Below, piece after piece: positions 54,187 through 63,311 of a stretch of 64,000 nucleotides of DNA. The stretch's first letter is position 1; the number at the start of each line of letters is the position of its first letter. The stretch is from contig NZ_JAPWGW010000002.1 in NCBI RefSeq assembly GCF_027213945.1, positions 248,001 to 312,000 of the forward strand. Direction: 5' to 3'. The DNA comes from Henriciella marina (GTDB lineage Bacteria > Pseudomonadota > Alphaproteobacteria > Caulobacterales > Hyphomonadaceae). The position numbers were made by a program, and so were the translations under genes. Under the pieces are notes generated by a model. It was not told the origin of the DNA and searched no databases. It worked only from the letters and a program-made list of their open reading frames with translations.

Positions 54187-55782
54187 ATGTCTTCCTTCCT
54201 CACAATCGATTCGCTGTCGCTCGCCACGCCTGAAGGCGACACGCTTTTCGACAATCTGACCCTGTCACTCGGACGCGAGGCTGTCGGCCTTGTTGGACGC
54301 AATGGCTGTGGCAAGTCCACGCTCCTGAAAGCTGTCGCGGGCGATCTCACCCCTGCGCGCGGCCAGATCGGCGTGCACGGCCGCACCGCCATGCTCCAGC
54401 AGAGCTTTAATGAGGCGGACACGGTCGCAAGGGCGATCGGTATCGATGAAGGGCTGGCCCGCCTCGCCCGCATCACCGCCGGAAACGGCACGGCCGAAGA
54501 CTTCGACACCGCGGACTGGACGCTGGAAGCACGCCTCGAAAAGGCGCTCGCCGACATGGGCCTGGCTGGGGTCGATACGGATCGCCTGATCGCGACCTTC
54601 TCCGGCGGTGAGCGCACACGGATAGGCCTTGCCCGCCTCCTGCTCGCAGAGCCTGACCTCATCCTCCTCGATGAGCCAACCAATAATCTCGATGCTGAAG
54701 GCCGCGCCAGCGTCATGTCACTCATCGAAACCTGGTCCGGCGGGCTGCTGATCGCCAGCCATGACCGTGCCTTGCTGGAGCGGATGGACCGGATCGTGGA
54801 GCTGACGCCCGTCGGCTGCACCGTCTTCGGCAGCGGCTGGACAGAGTTTGAAGCGGCCCGCGACGCCGCCCGCGCCCGCGCAAGGGCCGAAGCGACCAGC
54901 GCCGCAAACCGCCTGAAAGCGACCGAACGAAAGACGCAGCAAGCAAAGGAACGCCAGGACCGCTCCGATGCGCGTGGCCGGGCCGTGCGCGCCCGCGGCG
55001 ACCAGCCAAAGCTCGTCCTCGATGCCCGCACCCAGCGCGCCGAAGCGACCAGTGGGCGCGGCAACATGCTCGCCAATCGCCAGCTTGGTGAGGCGCAGGC
55101 CGCCCTCAGTGACGCAGACGCCCAGCTTGAACGCATCACCCCGCTGACCATTGAGCTTCCCGCCTGCGACCTTCCCACTTCGCGTCAGCTGCTCAGCGTA
55201 CAGGACGCCGAAATGCGCTTTGCTGAGCGCCAGCTTTTCGGCCCCCTATCGTTGGAGGTTCGCGGGCCACAGCGCTTTGCCATCAAGGGGCCGAACGGCT
55301 CCGGCAAATCGACGCTTCTCAAGCTCGTTACAGGAGAGCTCGCCCCAACCTCTGGCGTCATAAGTCTGCATACTGATCGTATCGCCCTGCTCGACCAGCA
55401 CAGCTCATCGCTCGATCCTGCCAGCTCGCTCATAGAAAATATGAGACGCCTCGCCCCCGCCCTCAGCGAGAATGAAGCGCGCGCCCAGCTCGCCCGCTTC
55501 GCATTTCGCGCTGATGATGCCCTGCAGCTCGCCGGCAGGCTCTCAGGTGGTGAACGCCTGCGCGCCGCCCTCGCCGCCGCCTTCGCTGCGCCGCAGCCGC
55601 CCGAACTCCTCCTCCTGGACGAGCCGACCAACCATCTCGACATGGACGCCGTCAGCCTGCTGGAGGCCGCCCTCCAATCCTATGACGGCGCCATCCTCGC
55701 CATCAGCCACGATGAGCGATTTCTGGAAGCGATCAGGATTGAGCGGCAAGTTTTGCTTTCGCCTTCTGGTTCAACCCTCTAG
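54187..55782 (+). CDS. ABC-F family ATPase
   Basis: A 531-residue cytosolic protein with two ABC domains and no membrane part. Walker A motifs GRNGCGKSTLLKA and GPNGSGKSTLLKL, signatures FSGGERTRIG and LSGGERLRAA, and Walker B LLDEPTNNLD and LLDEPTNHLD are complete. The linker of about 80 residues is Ala/Arg-rich. ABC-F proteins act on the ribosomal E-site (translation regulation or antibiotic protection); this resembles the Uup/EttA-like housekeeping group more than resistance types, but that is not certain. A reading frame of 34 codons begins 58 bases upstream. Confidence 0.9.
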   Translation: MSSFLTIDSLSLATPEGDTLFDNLTLSLGREAVGLVGRNGCGKSTLLKAVAGDLTPARGQIGVHGRTAMLQQSFNEADTVARAIGIDEGLARLARITAGNGTAEDFDTADWTLEARLEKALADMGLAGVDTDRLIATFSGGERTRIGLARLLLAEPDLILLDEPTNNLDAEGRASVMSLIETWSGGLLIASHDRALLERMDRIVELTPVGCTVFGSGWTEFEAARDAARARARAEATSAANRLKATERKTQQAKERQDRSDARGRAVRARGDQPKLVLDARTQRAEATSGRGNMLANRQLGEAQAALSDADAQLERITPLTIELPACDLPTSRQLLSVQDAEMRFAERQLFGPLSLEVRGPQRFAIKGPNGSGKSTLLKLVTGELAPTSGVISLHTDRIALLDQHSSSLDPASSLIENMRRLAPALSENEARAQLARFAFRADDALQLAGRLSGGERLRAALAAAFAAPQPPELLLLDEPTNHLDMDAVSLLEAALQSYDGAILAISHDERFLEAIRIERQVLLSPSGSTL

Positions 55783-55785
55783 CAT

Positions 55786-56745
55786 GTGGTGGTGAGGACG
55801 GCTCTAGTAAGACGAAAGAAGAGACAGACCGGGCTGGATCCGCTCGCCTGGAGCATCTTTCTTACGCTGATCTCCTCGCTTCTCTTCAAGCGCATCGTGG
55901 ATATCTGGGGCAAGGTCGCCATTCCCGATTGCCAGGAATTGCCAGTCGCCTTTATGGGGGCAACCGACCGCTTCGACGGGCCGATGGAGTGGCTTCTGGT
56001 CATCGGAGTCAGCGCCGCCGCGCTCCTTATCGTCCAAGCCTTTCATGCGCTTCTGTCTCGAACCGCGCATCGCACTTTCTGGCTTCTCTGGTTGGTAAAC
56101 ATGGCGGCAGCCGCCTTGCTCATCTGGTCGTTCCTGTTGAGCTGGGCCTACTTCAATCCCACCGCCCGGTCAGCTGCGCCCATCTTCCAGTTCACGCAGA
56201 CTTTCGCGCCGCGCCTTCTTTACATGGAGCCCCTTCCACTTGATCCGCTGCCACCAAGCGACATTCAGGACTGGATCTGGCACGAAGAGCTGAACGCATG
56301 GGTCAATGAGCCCATCGGTCTGATGTGGCGAAAGGAAGTCGTCCGTACATGCGAACCTGTCGAACTACGGCGCGCCCAGCTCAAACTCATCTATGGCGAA
56401 CACGATCCCGACGGCCAAGTCATTGATAATATTGGTGTCGAGCAAATGCGCGCTCCGGTCGAAGGCGACGTCCTCTACGATCTGGATGGCAATTATCTGG
56501 TGACCATTGGTTCGCCCTATCACAAGAACTCGGACATCACCCGAGCACGTGATGCCGGGTACGATTCCAAGAAGGCAGCGATGACGCCAGCCGAAGCGGA
56601 AAGTCGCTTTTACGATTACTGGTGGAGCTATCCGGTCTCTGACCCACTGGCCCCAACCACTGTTCCTCGTATTCAGAAAGAGCAGATCGATCAGATCGTC
56701 GCCGAAAGCTGGGGCGACGACCGACCTTCGTGGCGTGAAGACTGA
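55786..56745 (+). CDS. Membrane protein of unknown function (319 aa)
   Basis: Not recognised. It starts at a GTG (55786 or the next, 55789) 3 bases after the ABC-F stop. Three hydrophobic helices fall near residues 20-40, 68-90 and 100-125; the remaining 190 residues are soluble with many Trp and Tyr (IQDWIWHEELNAWVNEP, RFYDYWWSYPVSDP). Its last 55 bases overlap the end of higA on the other strand. Confidence 0.55.
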   Translation: MVVRTALVRRKKRQTGLDPLAWSIFLTLISSLLFKRIVDIWGKVAIPDCQELPVAFMGATDRFDGPMEWLLVIGVSAAALLIVQAFHALLSRTAHRTFWLLWLVNMAAAALLIWSFLLSWAYFNPTARSAAPIFQFTQTFAPRLLYMEPLPLDPLPPSDIQDWIWHEELNAWVNEPIGLMWRKEVVRTCEPVELRRAQLKLIYGEHDPDGQVIDNIGVEQMRAPVEGDVLYDLDGNYLVTIGSPYHKNSDITRARDAGYDSKKAAMTPAEAESRFYDYWWSYPVSDPLAPTTVPRIQKEQIDQIVAESWGDDRPSWRED

Positions 56746-57044
56746 CCCGTTCGCTGAGCTACGATAAGTGGCTCGATCTCTGATATATCGGCAGCAGGCT
56801 CATTGCACAGAAGATCGTAGTTGACCTGCAGATTGATCCAGAACTCAACGCTCGTGCCGAACGCCTTCGAAAGCCGCGTCGCGGTGTCCACCGTCATGGA
56901 GGTCTCTTCTTTCACCAGCCGCTCTATCCGCGTGCGAGGCACATGAATATGCCGGGCCAGCCTGCCAGCACTCAGGCCCAGCTCGTCCAGAAACTCATGC
57001 TTGAGAATTTCACCGGGATGGACCGGCATTTGAAGCAAAGTCAT
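56691..57044 (-). CDS. higA: HigA-type antitoxin/transcription regulator, no HigB next to it
   Basis: A 117-residue protein with the VapI/HigA helix-turn-helix: HPGEILKHEFLDELGLSAGRL, then HVPRTRIERLVKEE and MTVDTATRLSKAFGTSVEFW, the family pattern. HigA represses its own promoter and neutralises the mRNase HigB, normally coded just upstream. Here only 11 bases separate it from the CMD gene and no HigB is seen on either side, so it is an orphan or a plain regulator. The C-terminal 25 residues (past AQRTGQ) are longer than usual and lie in the overlap with the opposing gene. Confidence 0.82.
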   Translation of the reverse strand: MTLLQMPVHPGEILKHEFLDELGLSAGRLARHIHVPRTRIERLVKEETSMTVDTATRLSKAFGTSVEFWINLQVNYDLLCNEPAADISEIEPLIVAQRTGQSSRHEGRSSPQLSATI

Positions 57045-57055
57045 CTCAGTCCTTT

Positions 57056-57625
57056 CTAAACTCGCCCGTTCAGGTCCGGGTCCAGCGTCAGTCCTTTATC
57101 AAGCTGCACACCGAAGGAGTTCAGCATCATCGAAACCTGCGTGTACTGACCAACCGTCATCACAAGGTCCATCTTCTGCTTGTCGGTAAGGTCCGACAGC
57201 CGCGCCCAGGTCGCATCTGTGATGAAGGCGTCTGACGTCAGCTCATCGGTCGCCTGCAGCATGGCGGCATCGATCGCGCTCCAGCCATCTGCGTCCGGCC
57301 CGGCCTTGATCCGCTCGACCTCTTCATCTGTGAGGCCCGCTTCCTTGCCAATGACAACATGTTGGGCCCACTCATAACCGGACTTCCAGTTAAACCCCGC
57401 CCGCAGGATGACGAGCTCCCGGTCGCGCGCAGACAGGTCATTACGTTTGGACAGGATATAGCCGCCCCAATGCATGAAGGCTTTGTACGCCTTTGGCGCG
57501 CGGGCGATCGTGCGGAACACGTTGAAGATGGCATTGCGGTCAAACCGCTCGCCCATCATCTCTTTCTGCTCGTCGCTCATTTCCTCATTGGACAGAGGCG
57601 CGATGCGCGGGGCTTTCAGTCTCAT
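57056..57625 (-). CDS. Carboxymuconolactone decarboxylase family protein
   Basis: A 189-residue all-helical protein; start at the ATG at 57625 (MRLKAPRIAPLS). SARDRELVILRAGFNWKSGYEWAQHVVIGKEAGL has the E-W-x-x-H pattern of the CMD fold, and TDKQKMDLVMTVGQYTQVSMMLN is the second helix pair. The CxxC of AhpD peroxidases is absent, so peroxidase activity is unlikely; many relatives are lactone- or quinone-related enzymes of unknown role. HigA lies 11 bases downstream, and pdxJ is divergent. Confidence 0.82.
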   Translation of the reverse strand: MRLKAPRIAPLSNEEMSDEQKEMMGERFDRNAIFNVFRTIARAPKAYKAFMHWGGYILSKRNDLSARDRELVILRAGFNWKSGYEWAQHVVIGKEAGLTDEEVERIKAGPDADGWSAIDAAMLQATDELTSDAFITDATWARLSDLTDKQKMDLVMTVGQYTQVSMMLNSFGVQLDKGLTLDPDLNGRV

Positions 57626-57802
57626 TGGGTTTTCCTCGCCTTTGATTTTTATGTTTGAGACCATCCATACTGCGCGCCAGCGCGATTTGCGACACCGTCC
57701 TGACCGCCGTGAAAGTTTGCCCTTTCAGGATCGGCTATGGCGAAGCACGTGTTCCAGCCCTAAATGCCAAGCGTGTAACCCGAACGAATTTGCGGAGCGG
57801 CC

Positions 57803-58552
57803 ATGACCGACCTCTCAGTCAATCTCAATGCCGTTGCCTTCCTGCGCAATCGCCGCGGCCTGCCTTGGCCGAACGTAGTTGACCTTGGCCGCATCGCGCT
57901 TGAGGCAGGCGCCGCTGGCCTCACCGTTCACCCACGCCCCGATGAGCGCCATATCACTCGCGCTGACGTGCCGGACCTGATGAGCCTCATCACGAGTGAA
58001 TTTCCGGACCGCGAGTTCAATATCGAAGGCTATCCGAACGAAGCTTTCATGGCGCTGGTCGAGAAGATCCGGCCACATCAGATCACGCTCGTGCCTGACG
58101 CGCCGTCGCAGCCAACTTCAGATCATGGCTGGGACTTCAAGACGAACGGCCACCAGCTCCGGTCCATTGTCAGCCGGCTGAAACAAACCGGCGCACGCCT
58201 CTCCCTCTTTGCTGATCCCGATCCGGATCCGCAGCAACTCGAAGCGGCTGTTAGCACCGGCACCGACCGGATCGAGCTTTATACCGGCCCCTATGGCGGC
58301 GCCGTCAATGACCCGGTCGCCGAAGCGGCAGAACTTGAAAGGCTGGGCCAGACCGCAGACGCGGCCCGCAAGCTCGGCCTCGGCCTCAATGCCGGCCACG
58401 ACCTTACCGTCGACAACCTCCCGGCCCTCGTCGCCCGCATCCCGGACCTCGCCGAAGTCTCCATCGGCCACGGCCTCACTGCCGACGCCCTCGAATACGG
58501 CATGGCCGAAACCGTCCGCCGGTTCCGCCGCGCCTGCGGCCAGGTGGTCTAG
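57803..58552 (+). CDS. pdxJ: Pyridoxine 5'-phosphate synthase
   Basis: A 249-residue TIM barrel that condenses 1-deoxyxylulose 5-phosphate with 3-amino-2-oxopropyl phosphate in vitamin B6 synthesis. [52 protein letters not shown] and [13 protein letters not shown] are the family blocks. It ends [18 protein letters not shown] decayed second copy of the 3' end lies right after it. It is divergent from the CMD gene across 177 bases. Confidence 0.95.
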   Translation: MTDLSVNLNAVAFLRNRRGLPWPNVVDLGRIALEAGAAGLTVHPRPDERHITRADVPDLMSLITSEFPDREFNIEGYPNEAFMALVEKIRPHQITLVPDAPSQPTSDHGWDFKTNGHQLRSIVSRLKQTGARLSLFADPDPDPQQLEAAVSTGTDRIELYTGPYGGAVNDPVAEAAELERLGQTADAARKLGLGLNAGHDLTVDNLPALVARIPDLAEVSIGHGLTADALEYGMAETVRRFRRACGQVV

Positions 58553-58560
58553 ACGTCAGG

Positions 58561-58656
58561 CGCCTATCCCAGACCTGGCGACAGACCGCCGACGCACCGA
58601 TCTACGGGATGGCAGAGACAGTGAAGCGGTTTCGGGCGGCGTATGGGGAGGGCTGA
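58561..58656 (+). pseudogene. Relic of a second pdxJ 3' end
   Basis: Eight bases after the pdxJ stop. Bases 58588-58656 read ADAPIYGMAETVKRFRAAYGEG and a stop, closely matching the pdxJ C-terminus [18 protein letters not shown]. Upstream, 58561-58581 matches the codons for RIPDLA of pdxJ but with a one-base insertion and a missing stretch of about 21 bases. The third-position differences show it is not a recent copy. It is a tail from another pdxJ lineage or the original end displaced by recombination. Confidence 0.8.
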
Positions 58657-59047
58657 CGCCCGCGCCCCAACACCCACCTTGAGCCCCGCATGGTGAGCGA
58701 AGTCGAACCACAGGGGCGGGCTAGAGCAACACGACCGCTGTCGCGCCGCGCCTGGAATGCTTAAACGACAAAATGCGAACCAACCAGCCCCCAAGCAGGA
58801 CGCTGAAGATAAGTCGATCCTCGGCGGAGAGGCGATCATTTGATCCAGTAAATCGATTGAAGGCAAAGAAGGCCCCGATAGGGGCCGGCCGGAACCCGTC
58901 TGACATTGTACGTTCAGAGGGTGCCAAAAGGAAGTGAGTTCAGGGCAGAAGGCGCCCAAATGGCGCACAAGATAATTTTTTTAATTACAAGGTGCTACAC
59001 GCGAGTTCGCCCCACAGGGGAAACTCGCTCTATCTTGCCATACATTC
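58657..59047. other. Intergenic region with REP-like element
   Basis: About 390 bases between the pdxJ relic and the small membrane gene. It contains a second TGAGCGAAGTCGAA palindrome and becomes A/T-rich toward 59000. Short frames here lack ribosome sites and family similarity; I see no gene. Confidence 0.5.
58683..58717. repeat. REP-like palindrome, second copy of TGAGCGAAGTCGAA
   Basis: Core at 58694-58707, flanked by TGGT/ACCA and, outside a short mismatch, GCCCC/GGGGC. Same core as at 52655-52668. The arms differ between the two copies, as is usual for this element type. Confidence 0.75.
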
Positions 59048-59404
59048 TCATGGTGCTCCGAGAACATAGTTCCAACCTATGCCTCGAACTGTTCCGTCGT
59101 CGATAGTTAGGCATACTATTCCACGTCGCCATCCAGTGTCCGAGTAGTATTCTACAGTTCTACCTTGTTGAGCTTGATCACCACAGCGACCATTAGGTTG
59201 TTGATACTTGTATTCGAAGCCATCTCCAATCAACAACTTGTGCGCTTCGTTATCTGAGCTTTCAATCTGAATGCCCCATTTGGAACCCGAAGAGGTGAAT
59301 CCTTTTCCGCTAGTTAATGCGGTCCGGTTTCGGTCTGGCAACAAAAGGTAAATCGCCGCAATGGAGAGCAGCAATACTATGGAAAAAAGCACCCAACGTT
59401 TCAT
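59048..59404 (-). CDS. Putative immunity protein to the Rhs tip, membrane-anchored
   Basis: A 118-residue protein with one N-terminal helix ([20 protein letters not shown]) and a soluble part facing the periplasm with two cysteines. Its ATG overlaps the stop of the Rhs fragment (ATGA). The DNA is markedly A/T-rich compared with neighbours. A small, co-translated, A/T-rich gene after an Rhs toxin end is the usual place of an immunity gene; that role is inferred from position alone, since no family is recognised. The membrane anchor suggests protection on the periplasmic side. Confidence 0.55.
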   Translation of the reverse strand: MKRWVLFSIVLLLSIAAIYLLLPDRNRTALTSGKGFTSSGSKWGIQIESSDNEAHKLLIGDGFEYKYQQPNGRCGDQAQQGRTVEYYSDTGWRRGIVCLTIDDGTVRGIGWNYVLGAP

Positions 59405-60096
59405 TGGCGGTCTACCTCATCCAAGACGTGGTCAGTCTGGCCCCAGCCAGGCGTGCGTGCTCCCGGCGGCAACGATTGAGTGGCCGCGCTTCCGTCATTT
59501 TGGAGTGCGCGTGTCGCAGTCCCATACGCACCACAGTTGCTGTTGCATCCATTAGAAACGGTTCCGGGGTTGGTGACCGGGTAATAAGCAATGTTTCCGG
59601 GATTATCCGGAGTTCCCAGAGCTTGCGTTACAGCCTGTCCAGCGTCAATGACTGGCTGATCATCGGCATTGATTGGCGTTATAGAAACACCATCAGCACC
59701 GCCATTTGCCAGGCTCTGCCAAGCAGCCATGTCGTCAGCGTTTGTTGGTGTTTCTGTACCCTGAAGAGCTACTAGCGAACCGAAAGCGCCTTGGTCACCC
59801 GTGAATGGGTTAAATCCATGCTCTGGTCCGAACAAAAACTGGTGCTGGACTTCGCCACCAAGCTCATCAGCGACGACCACAAACATGTGATCTGAATCTG
59901 CAAAGTTTAAAGCCCTTGCAACAAGCCACGCTTCCTCCCCCGTGGGATCCACCATATTCACCGGATCCTTGCCGACATAGGCATAGAGGTTAAGCTGGTC
60001 CTGATAGCCGATCGGATCGGTCGACCGGAACCTTGCCGCAACCGGGTCGTGATACCGCTCCGACGGGAAGGGTGCGGTCCGGCGGCGGTCAAAGGA
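59401..60096 (-). pseudogene. Orphan Rhs C-terminal fragment: core end plus variable toxin-like tip
   Basis: The frame is open from 60096 (a stop lies at 60099) and has no good start before the ATG at 59961. The first part reads [20 protein letters not shown], then [20 protein letters not shown], the closing motif of Rhs/YD-repeat proteins. The body of about 1000 or more residues that should precede it is missing. The tip of about 180 residues ends [17 protein letters not shown], then [11 protein letters not shown]; this resembles NSN...PGWG-type ends of permuted papain-like peptidase/amidase tips, with Cys as a possible nucleophile. It ends in the ATG of the putative immunity gene. Either a silent cassette or a short expressed toxin. 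Confidence 0.65.
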
Positions 60097-60113
60097 TCAT
60101 GCTCTGATACGTC

Positions 60114-60740
60114 TCATAAAAGCGACAGCGCGCGTCCAACTTCCGCCTCCCATTCAGCGCTATCCACCACTGCCCAGGGGTCGCACGGCAGCCAGGCCGG
60201 CGTCTTAGGCAGCTCACCTTTCGGCGGGCCTTTCAACCAGCGCGCCTGCCCGTCGCCGAGCAGTGTCGCGCCCAGCGCCCGAAGCCCGCGATAATAACCC
60301 GCAACATGCCTGAAGACGTCATCCACCTCCGCTTCAGGGCCCAGCGCCGTGCGAACCTTCTCAACAAAGACAAGCGCCGGCTCTAACGGGTCAGGCCGCT
60401 CCGGGTCTTTCGCCGCCCGCTTGGACAGCCGTGACAGCAGCGCTTCGAGCTTGCGCGCCTCAGCCTCATAGCCTGCCGCCTCGTCCTGTCGGCCAAGGTC
60501 AGATAGCGCCAGCGCCCAGCTTGCATGGCGCGCAGCCTGTTCTTCTGCGGTTTCCTGATCCAGATCGCATTTGCGAAACCCGAACTCACGCGCCCAGACC
60601 TTGGACGAGCTGAGACAGATGCCGAGCCGTTTCGCTAGCGCCTCATATGTGTCGCCGCGCCGCAGGCCGACCTCCAGCTTCAGCAGGGTCAGCATCCGGC
60701 CCGCTGGCAGGCGGCCAAAGTCAGGAAGGCGTTTTCTCAT
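60114..60740 (-). CDS. Helix-turn-helix protein, terminase small-subunit-like
   Basis: A 208-residue protein. GDTYEALAKRLGICLSSSKVWAREFGF (about 30-56) reads as a helix-turn-helix of the kind found at the N-terminus of phage and GTA terminase small subunits. A long charged helical region (about 65-115) follows, which could serve oligomerisation. The C-terminal 60 residues are Trp/Pro-rich. No large terminase is adjacent. The Rhs fragment starts 17 bases after its stop. Assignment is tentative; it may simply be a DNA-binding protein of unknown role. Confidence 0.5.
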   Translation of the reverse strand: MRKRLPDFGRLPAGRMLTLLKLEVGLRRGDTYEALAKRLGICLSSSKVWAREFGFRKCDLDQETAEEQAARHASWALALSDLGRQDEAAGYEAEARKLEALLSRLSKRAAKDPERPDPLEPALVFVEKVRTALGPEAEVDDVFRHVAGYYRGLRALGATLLGDGQARWLKGPPKGELPKTPAWLPCDPWAVVDSAEWEAEVGRALSLL

Positions 60741-60964
60741 CGCCCGCCAACTATCGCCGTAGCCGCCCGCTGTCGGATGAAATTCTGCAATCGGCCGTCA
60801 CTATTGGGCCTTCATCGCTGAAAGTGGTTGGCGGCGTCGTTCGCGGGCTCTGCGTGCACCGCCCGGAAACACCGCCAGTACACCGTCACTGCACCATGGA
60901 TTTGCAGGGAAACGAGCGCTTCGTCCTACAGTGCGTCCTTCACACTTTCCGACCGTGCTGAAAT
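60741..60964. other. Intergenic region, no feature seen
   Basis: 224 bases between two minus-strand genes. No hairpin with a U-tract, no repeat and no convincing gene. Confidence 0.5.
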
Positions 60965-61192
60965 TCAGCTTCCGGCAAGGCGAGAGCGCATCATGTCGAG
61001 CCATGCCGCCTGACGGTGGATGAGGCTGATCATGTCGTCAGGGTCGCCCTCTGCGATGAGCTGGTCCAGCCAGATTCGGGTGACCTTCGCCTGGCTGTCG
61101 ATCCAGTCCAAGAGCCTGCCCTGCCCTCGGGCGGGCGAGGTGGCCCCGGACATGGGCGCAATCGAATGATGGTCGCGGTCGAGATGATACAT
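60965..61192 (-). CDS. Small protein of unknown function (75 aa)
   Basis: The ATG at 61192, with GGGAG upstream, starts MYHLDRDHHSIAPMSG. The second half is helical: LLDWIDSQAKVTRIWLDQLI, then DDMISLIHRQAAWLDMMRSR. No membrane helix or cysteine. Not recognised. It is divergent from the methylmalonyl-CoA mutase genes across 178 bases, which hold that operon's promoter. Confidence 0.5.
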   Translation of the reverse strand: MYHLDRDHHSIAPMSGATSPARGQGRLLDWIDSQAKVTRIWLDQLIAEGDPDDMISLIHRQAAWLDMMRSRLAGS

Positions 61193-61370
61193 TGGCAAAC
61201 TCCCTATTTGCGATTCATTCTCATTTGCACATGATCCCCTCCAGGAGTCAAATGAGGGAAAATACATAGTCAGAGGCCCGCCACTGCAGTTATGCCGCGA
61301 TGGAAACTCTTGACCTTCAAAGCGGCGCAAACCCTATACAGCAGTGCAGGTAATTGGGTACGACAGAGAT

Positions 61371-63311
61371 ATGGCAGACGGATTTCTGAAACTGAGCAGC
61401 GCTTTCGACGAAGCGAACGAGGCAGACTGGCTGGACGCGGTCTCCAAGGCCCTCAAAGGCGGCGGGGTCGAGAAGCTCCAGCGCCAGACAGATGACGGCC
61501 TGACGATCCATCCGCTCTATCGCGAAAGCGATTTCGCCAGCGCCTCAGATCCGCGCGGCGCACCCGGCGAAGCGCCCTTCCTTCGCGGCGCGCGCGCAGA
61601 GCCGGATGCCTTCCTGCCATGGGACATCCGCCAGGCCTTCTCCCATCCCGATCCGGAAGTGACCAATGCCGAGATCCTGAGAGACCTTGAGCGCGGTGTA
61701 TCTTCCGTCGAACTCTCTATCGATTGCACGGGTACTGACGGGGTTGCCATCAAGGATGCCGCGACGCTTTCCACAGCCCTGAACGGCGTGCGCGCCGACA
61801 TCGCGACCATCGCGCTCGACCATCGCGGACAGGGCTCGGGCACCTCGGTTGCCGGTCTTCTCGCGCTCTGGGGAGAGCAGCAAGGCGGCGCGGGCGATCT
61901 AAGATTCGCCTTCAATATTGACCCGGTCGGCCTCCTCCTGCGCACCGGCGAAGTCGCCGGCGGTATCGATGCCGCTTTCGTGCGCACAGCTGAGCTCTCG
62001 CGCCTGCTCTGCCTTCGCTACCCAAAAGCGACCACGCTTCGCGCGGATGCCCGGCCGGTCCATGAGGCGGGCGGCTCTGAAGCCCAGGAACTTGGCGCGC
62101 TGATGGCGCACGCCGTGGACACGATGCGCCGCCTCGCTGCGGCTGGCTATGATATCAACGCTTATCCATCGCAGACTGTCTTCACGCTGGCGGCCGGCGC
62201 CAATTACGGCCTTGAGATCGCGAAGCTTCGCGCCGCCCGCCGTCTCTGGGCCCGCATCCTCGAAGCCATGGACCTCGAGATTGAGCCGATGACGCTCCAA
62301 TCGGTCAGCTCTGCCCGGATGCTGACGCGCTACGACCCGTGGGTGAACATGCTCCGCAACACAGCGGCCTGTTTCGCAGGCGCTGTCGGCGGGGCCGATA
62401 TCGTCACCGTGCGCGCCTTCAACGAAGCGCTCGGCGTACCGGAAGAGCTTGGCCGCCGCACGGCCCGCAACACGCAGATCATCGCCATGGAAGAGTCAGG
62501 CCTTGGAAAGATCGCCGACCCGGCTGGCGGTGCCTGGTTTGAGGAAACGCTTGCCGATGAGCTGGCAGAAGCGGCCTGGTCCGTCTTCCAGCAGATCGAG
62601 GCCGAAGGCGGTCTCGTGCAGAGCCTTGTCGATGGCAAGCTGCAGGCCCGCATCGCTGAAACGCGCGACGCCCGCTTTGCCGCTATCGCGAAACGCAAGC
62701 AGCCACTGACCGGTGTCAGCGAATTCCCGCTCCTCGACGGTGAGGCCGCACCGGTCGCCGAAATCAAGTTCGAAAGCCACGCGACCAGCGTTTCTGGCGA
62801 AGGCCTTCACAGCTTCCTGAAAGACCTGCCGGACAAGTCTGGCGCAGCGACGCAAGCCGAGCCGCTCGCGCCAATCCGCCTCGCCCGTGATTTCGAGACG
62901 CTGCGTGACCGCGCCTCCGCCCATGCAGACCGCAAGGGTAAGCCGCCAGCCATCTTCATCGCCACGCTGGGCCCGCTCGCCGAGCACAATGCCCGCGCCG
63001 ACTTTGCCCGCAACCTCTTCGCCGCTGGCGGTGTGGTGGGCATCGACGCCGACAAGACGCCAGAAACGCCAGAGGTTCTGGCCGATGCATTCAAGGCGTC
63101 TGGCTGCCGGATCGCCGTCATCTGCGGCGCCGACAAACGCTATGAGGACGAAGCCGAGGCCGCCGCAAAAGCGCTCAAGGATGCAGGCGCGAGCCGCGTC
63201 TTCCTCGCTGGCAAGTTCGAAGCGCCCGGCATCGACAACAACATCTTCATGGGCTGCGACGCGGTAGACATGCTGCAGCTTGCCCAAGCCGAACTGGGAG
63301 TCGCGATATGA
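61371..63311 (+). CDS. mutA: Methylmalonyl-CoA mutase, small (beta) subunit
   Basis: A 646-residue protein; the ATG at 61371 begins [20 protein letters not shown], the family N-terminus. The barrel domain has IHPLYRESD, the [29 protein letters not shown] block and [17 protein letters not shown]. The C-terminal domain has the flavodoxin-like fold of B12-binding domains but lacks the DxHxxG motif, as usual for the inactive small subunit. It pairs with the large subunit, which starts in its last codon (ATGA overlap). Together they interconvert methylmalonyl-CoA and succinyl-CoA in propionate use. Confidence 0.93.
   Translation: MADGFLKLSSAFDEANEADWLDAVSKALKGGGVEKLQRQTDDGLTIHPLYRESDFASASDPRGAPGEAPFLRGARAEPDAFLPWDIRQAFSHPDPEVTNAEILRDLERGVSSVELSIDCTGTDGVAIKDAATLSTALNGVRADIATIALDHRGQGSGTSVAGLLALWGEQQGGAGDLRFAFNIDPVGLLLRTGEVAGGIDAAFVRTAELSRLLCLRYPKATTLRADARPVHEAGGSEAQELGALMAHAVDTMRRLAAAGYDINAYPSQTVFTLAAGANYGLEIAKLRAARRLWARILEAMDLEIEPMTLQSVSSARMLTRYDPWVNMLRNTAACFAGAVGGADIVTVRAFNEALGVPEELGRRTARNTQIIAMEESGLGKIADPAGGAWFEETLADELAEAAWSVFQQIEAEGGLVQSLVDGKLQARIAETRDARFAAIAKRKQPLTGVSEFPLLDGEAAPVAEIKFESHATSVSGEGLHSFLKDLPDKSGAATQAEPLAPIRLARDFETLRDRASAHADRKGKPPAIFIATLGPLAEHNARADFARNLFAAGGVVGIDADKTPETPEVLADAFKASGCRIAVICGADKRYEDEAEAAAKALKDAGASRVFLAGKFEAPGIDNNIFMGCDAVDMLQLAQAELGVAI

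Noticed and set aside
58564-58968. Minus-strand open frame of 134 codons after pdxJ
   Set aside because: Runs across the REP-like element and the pdxJ relic; low-complexity translation with no start signal.
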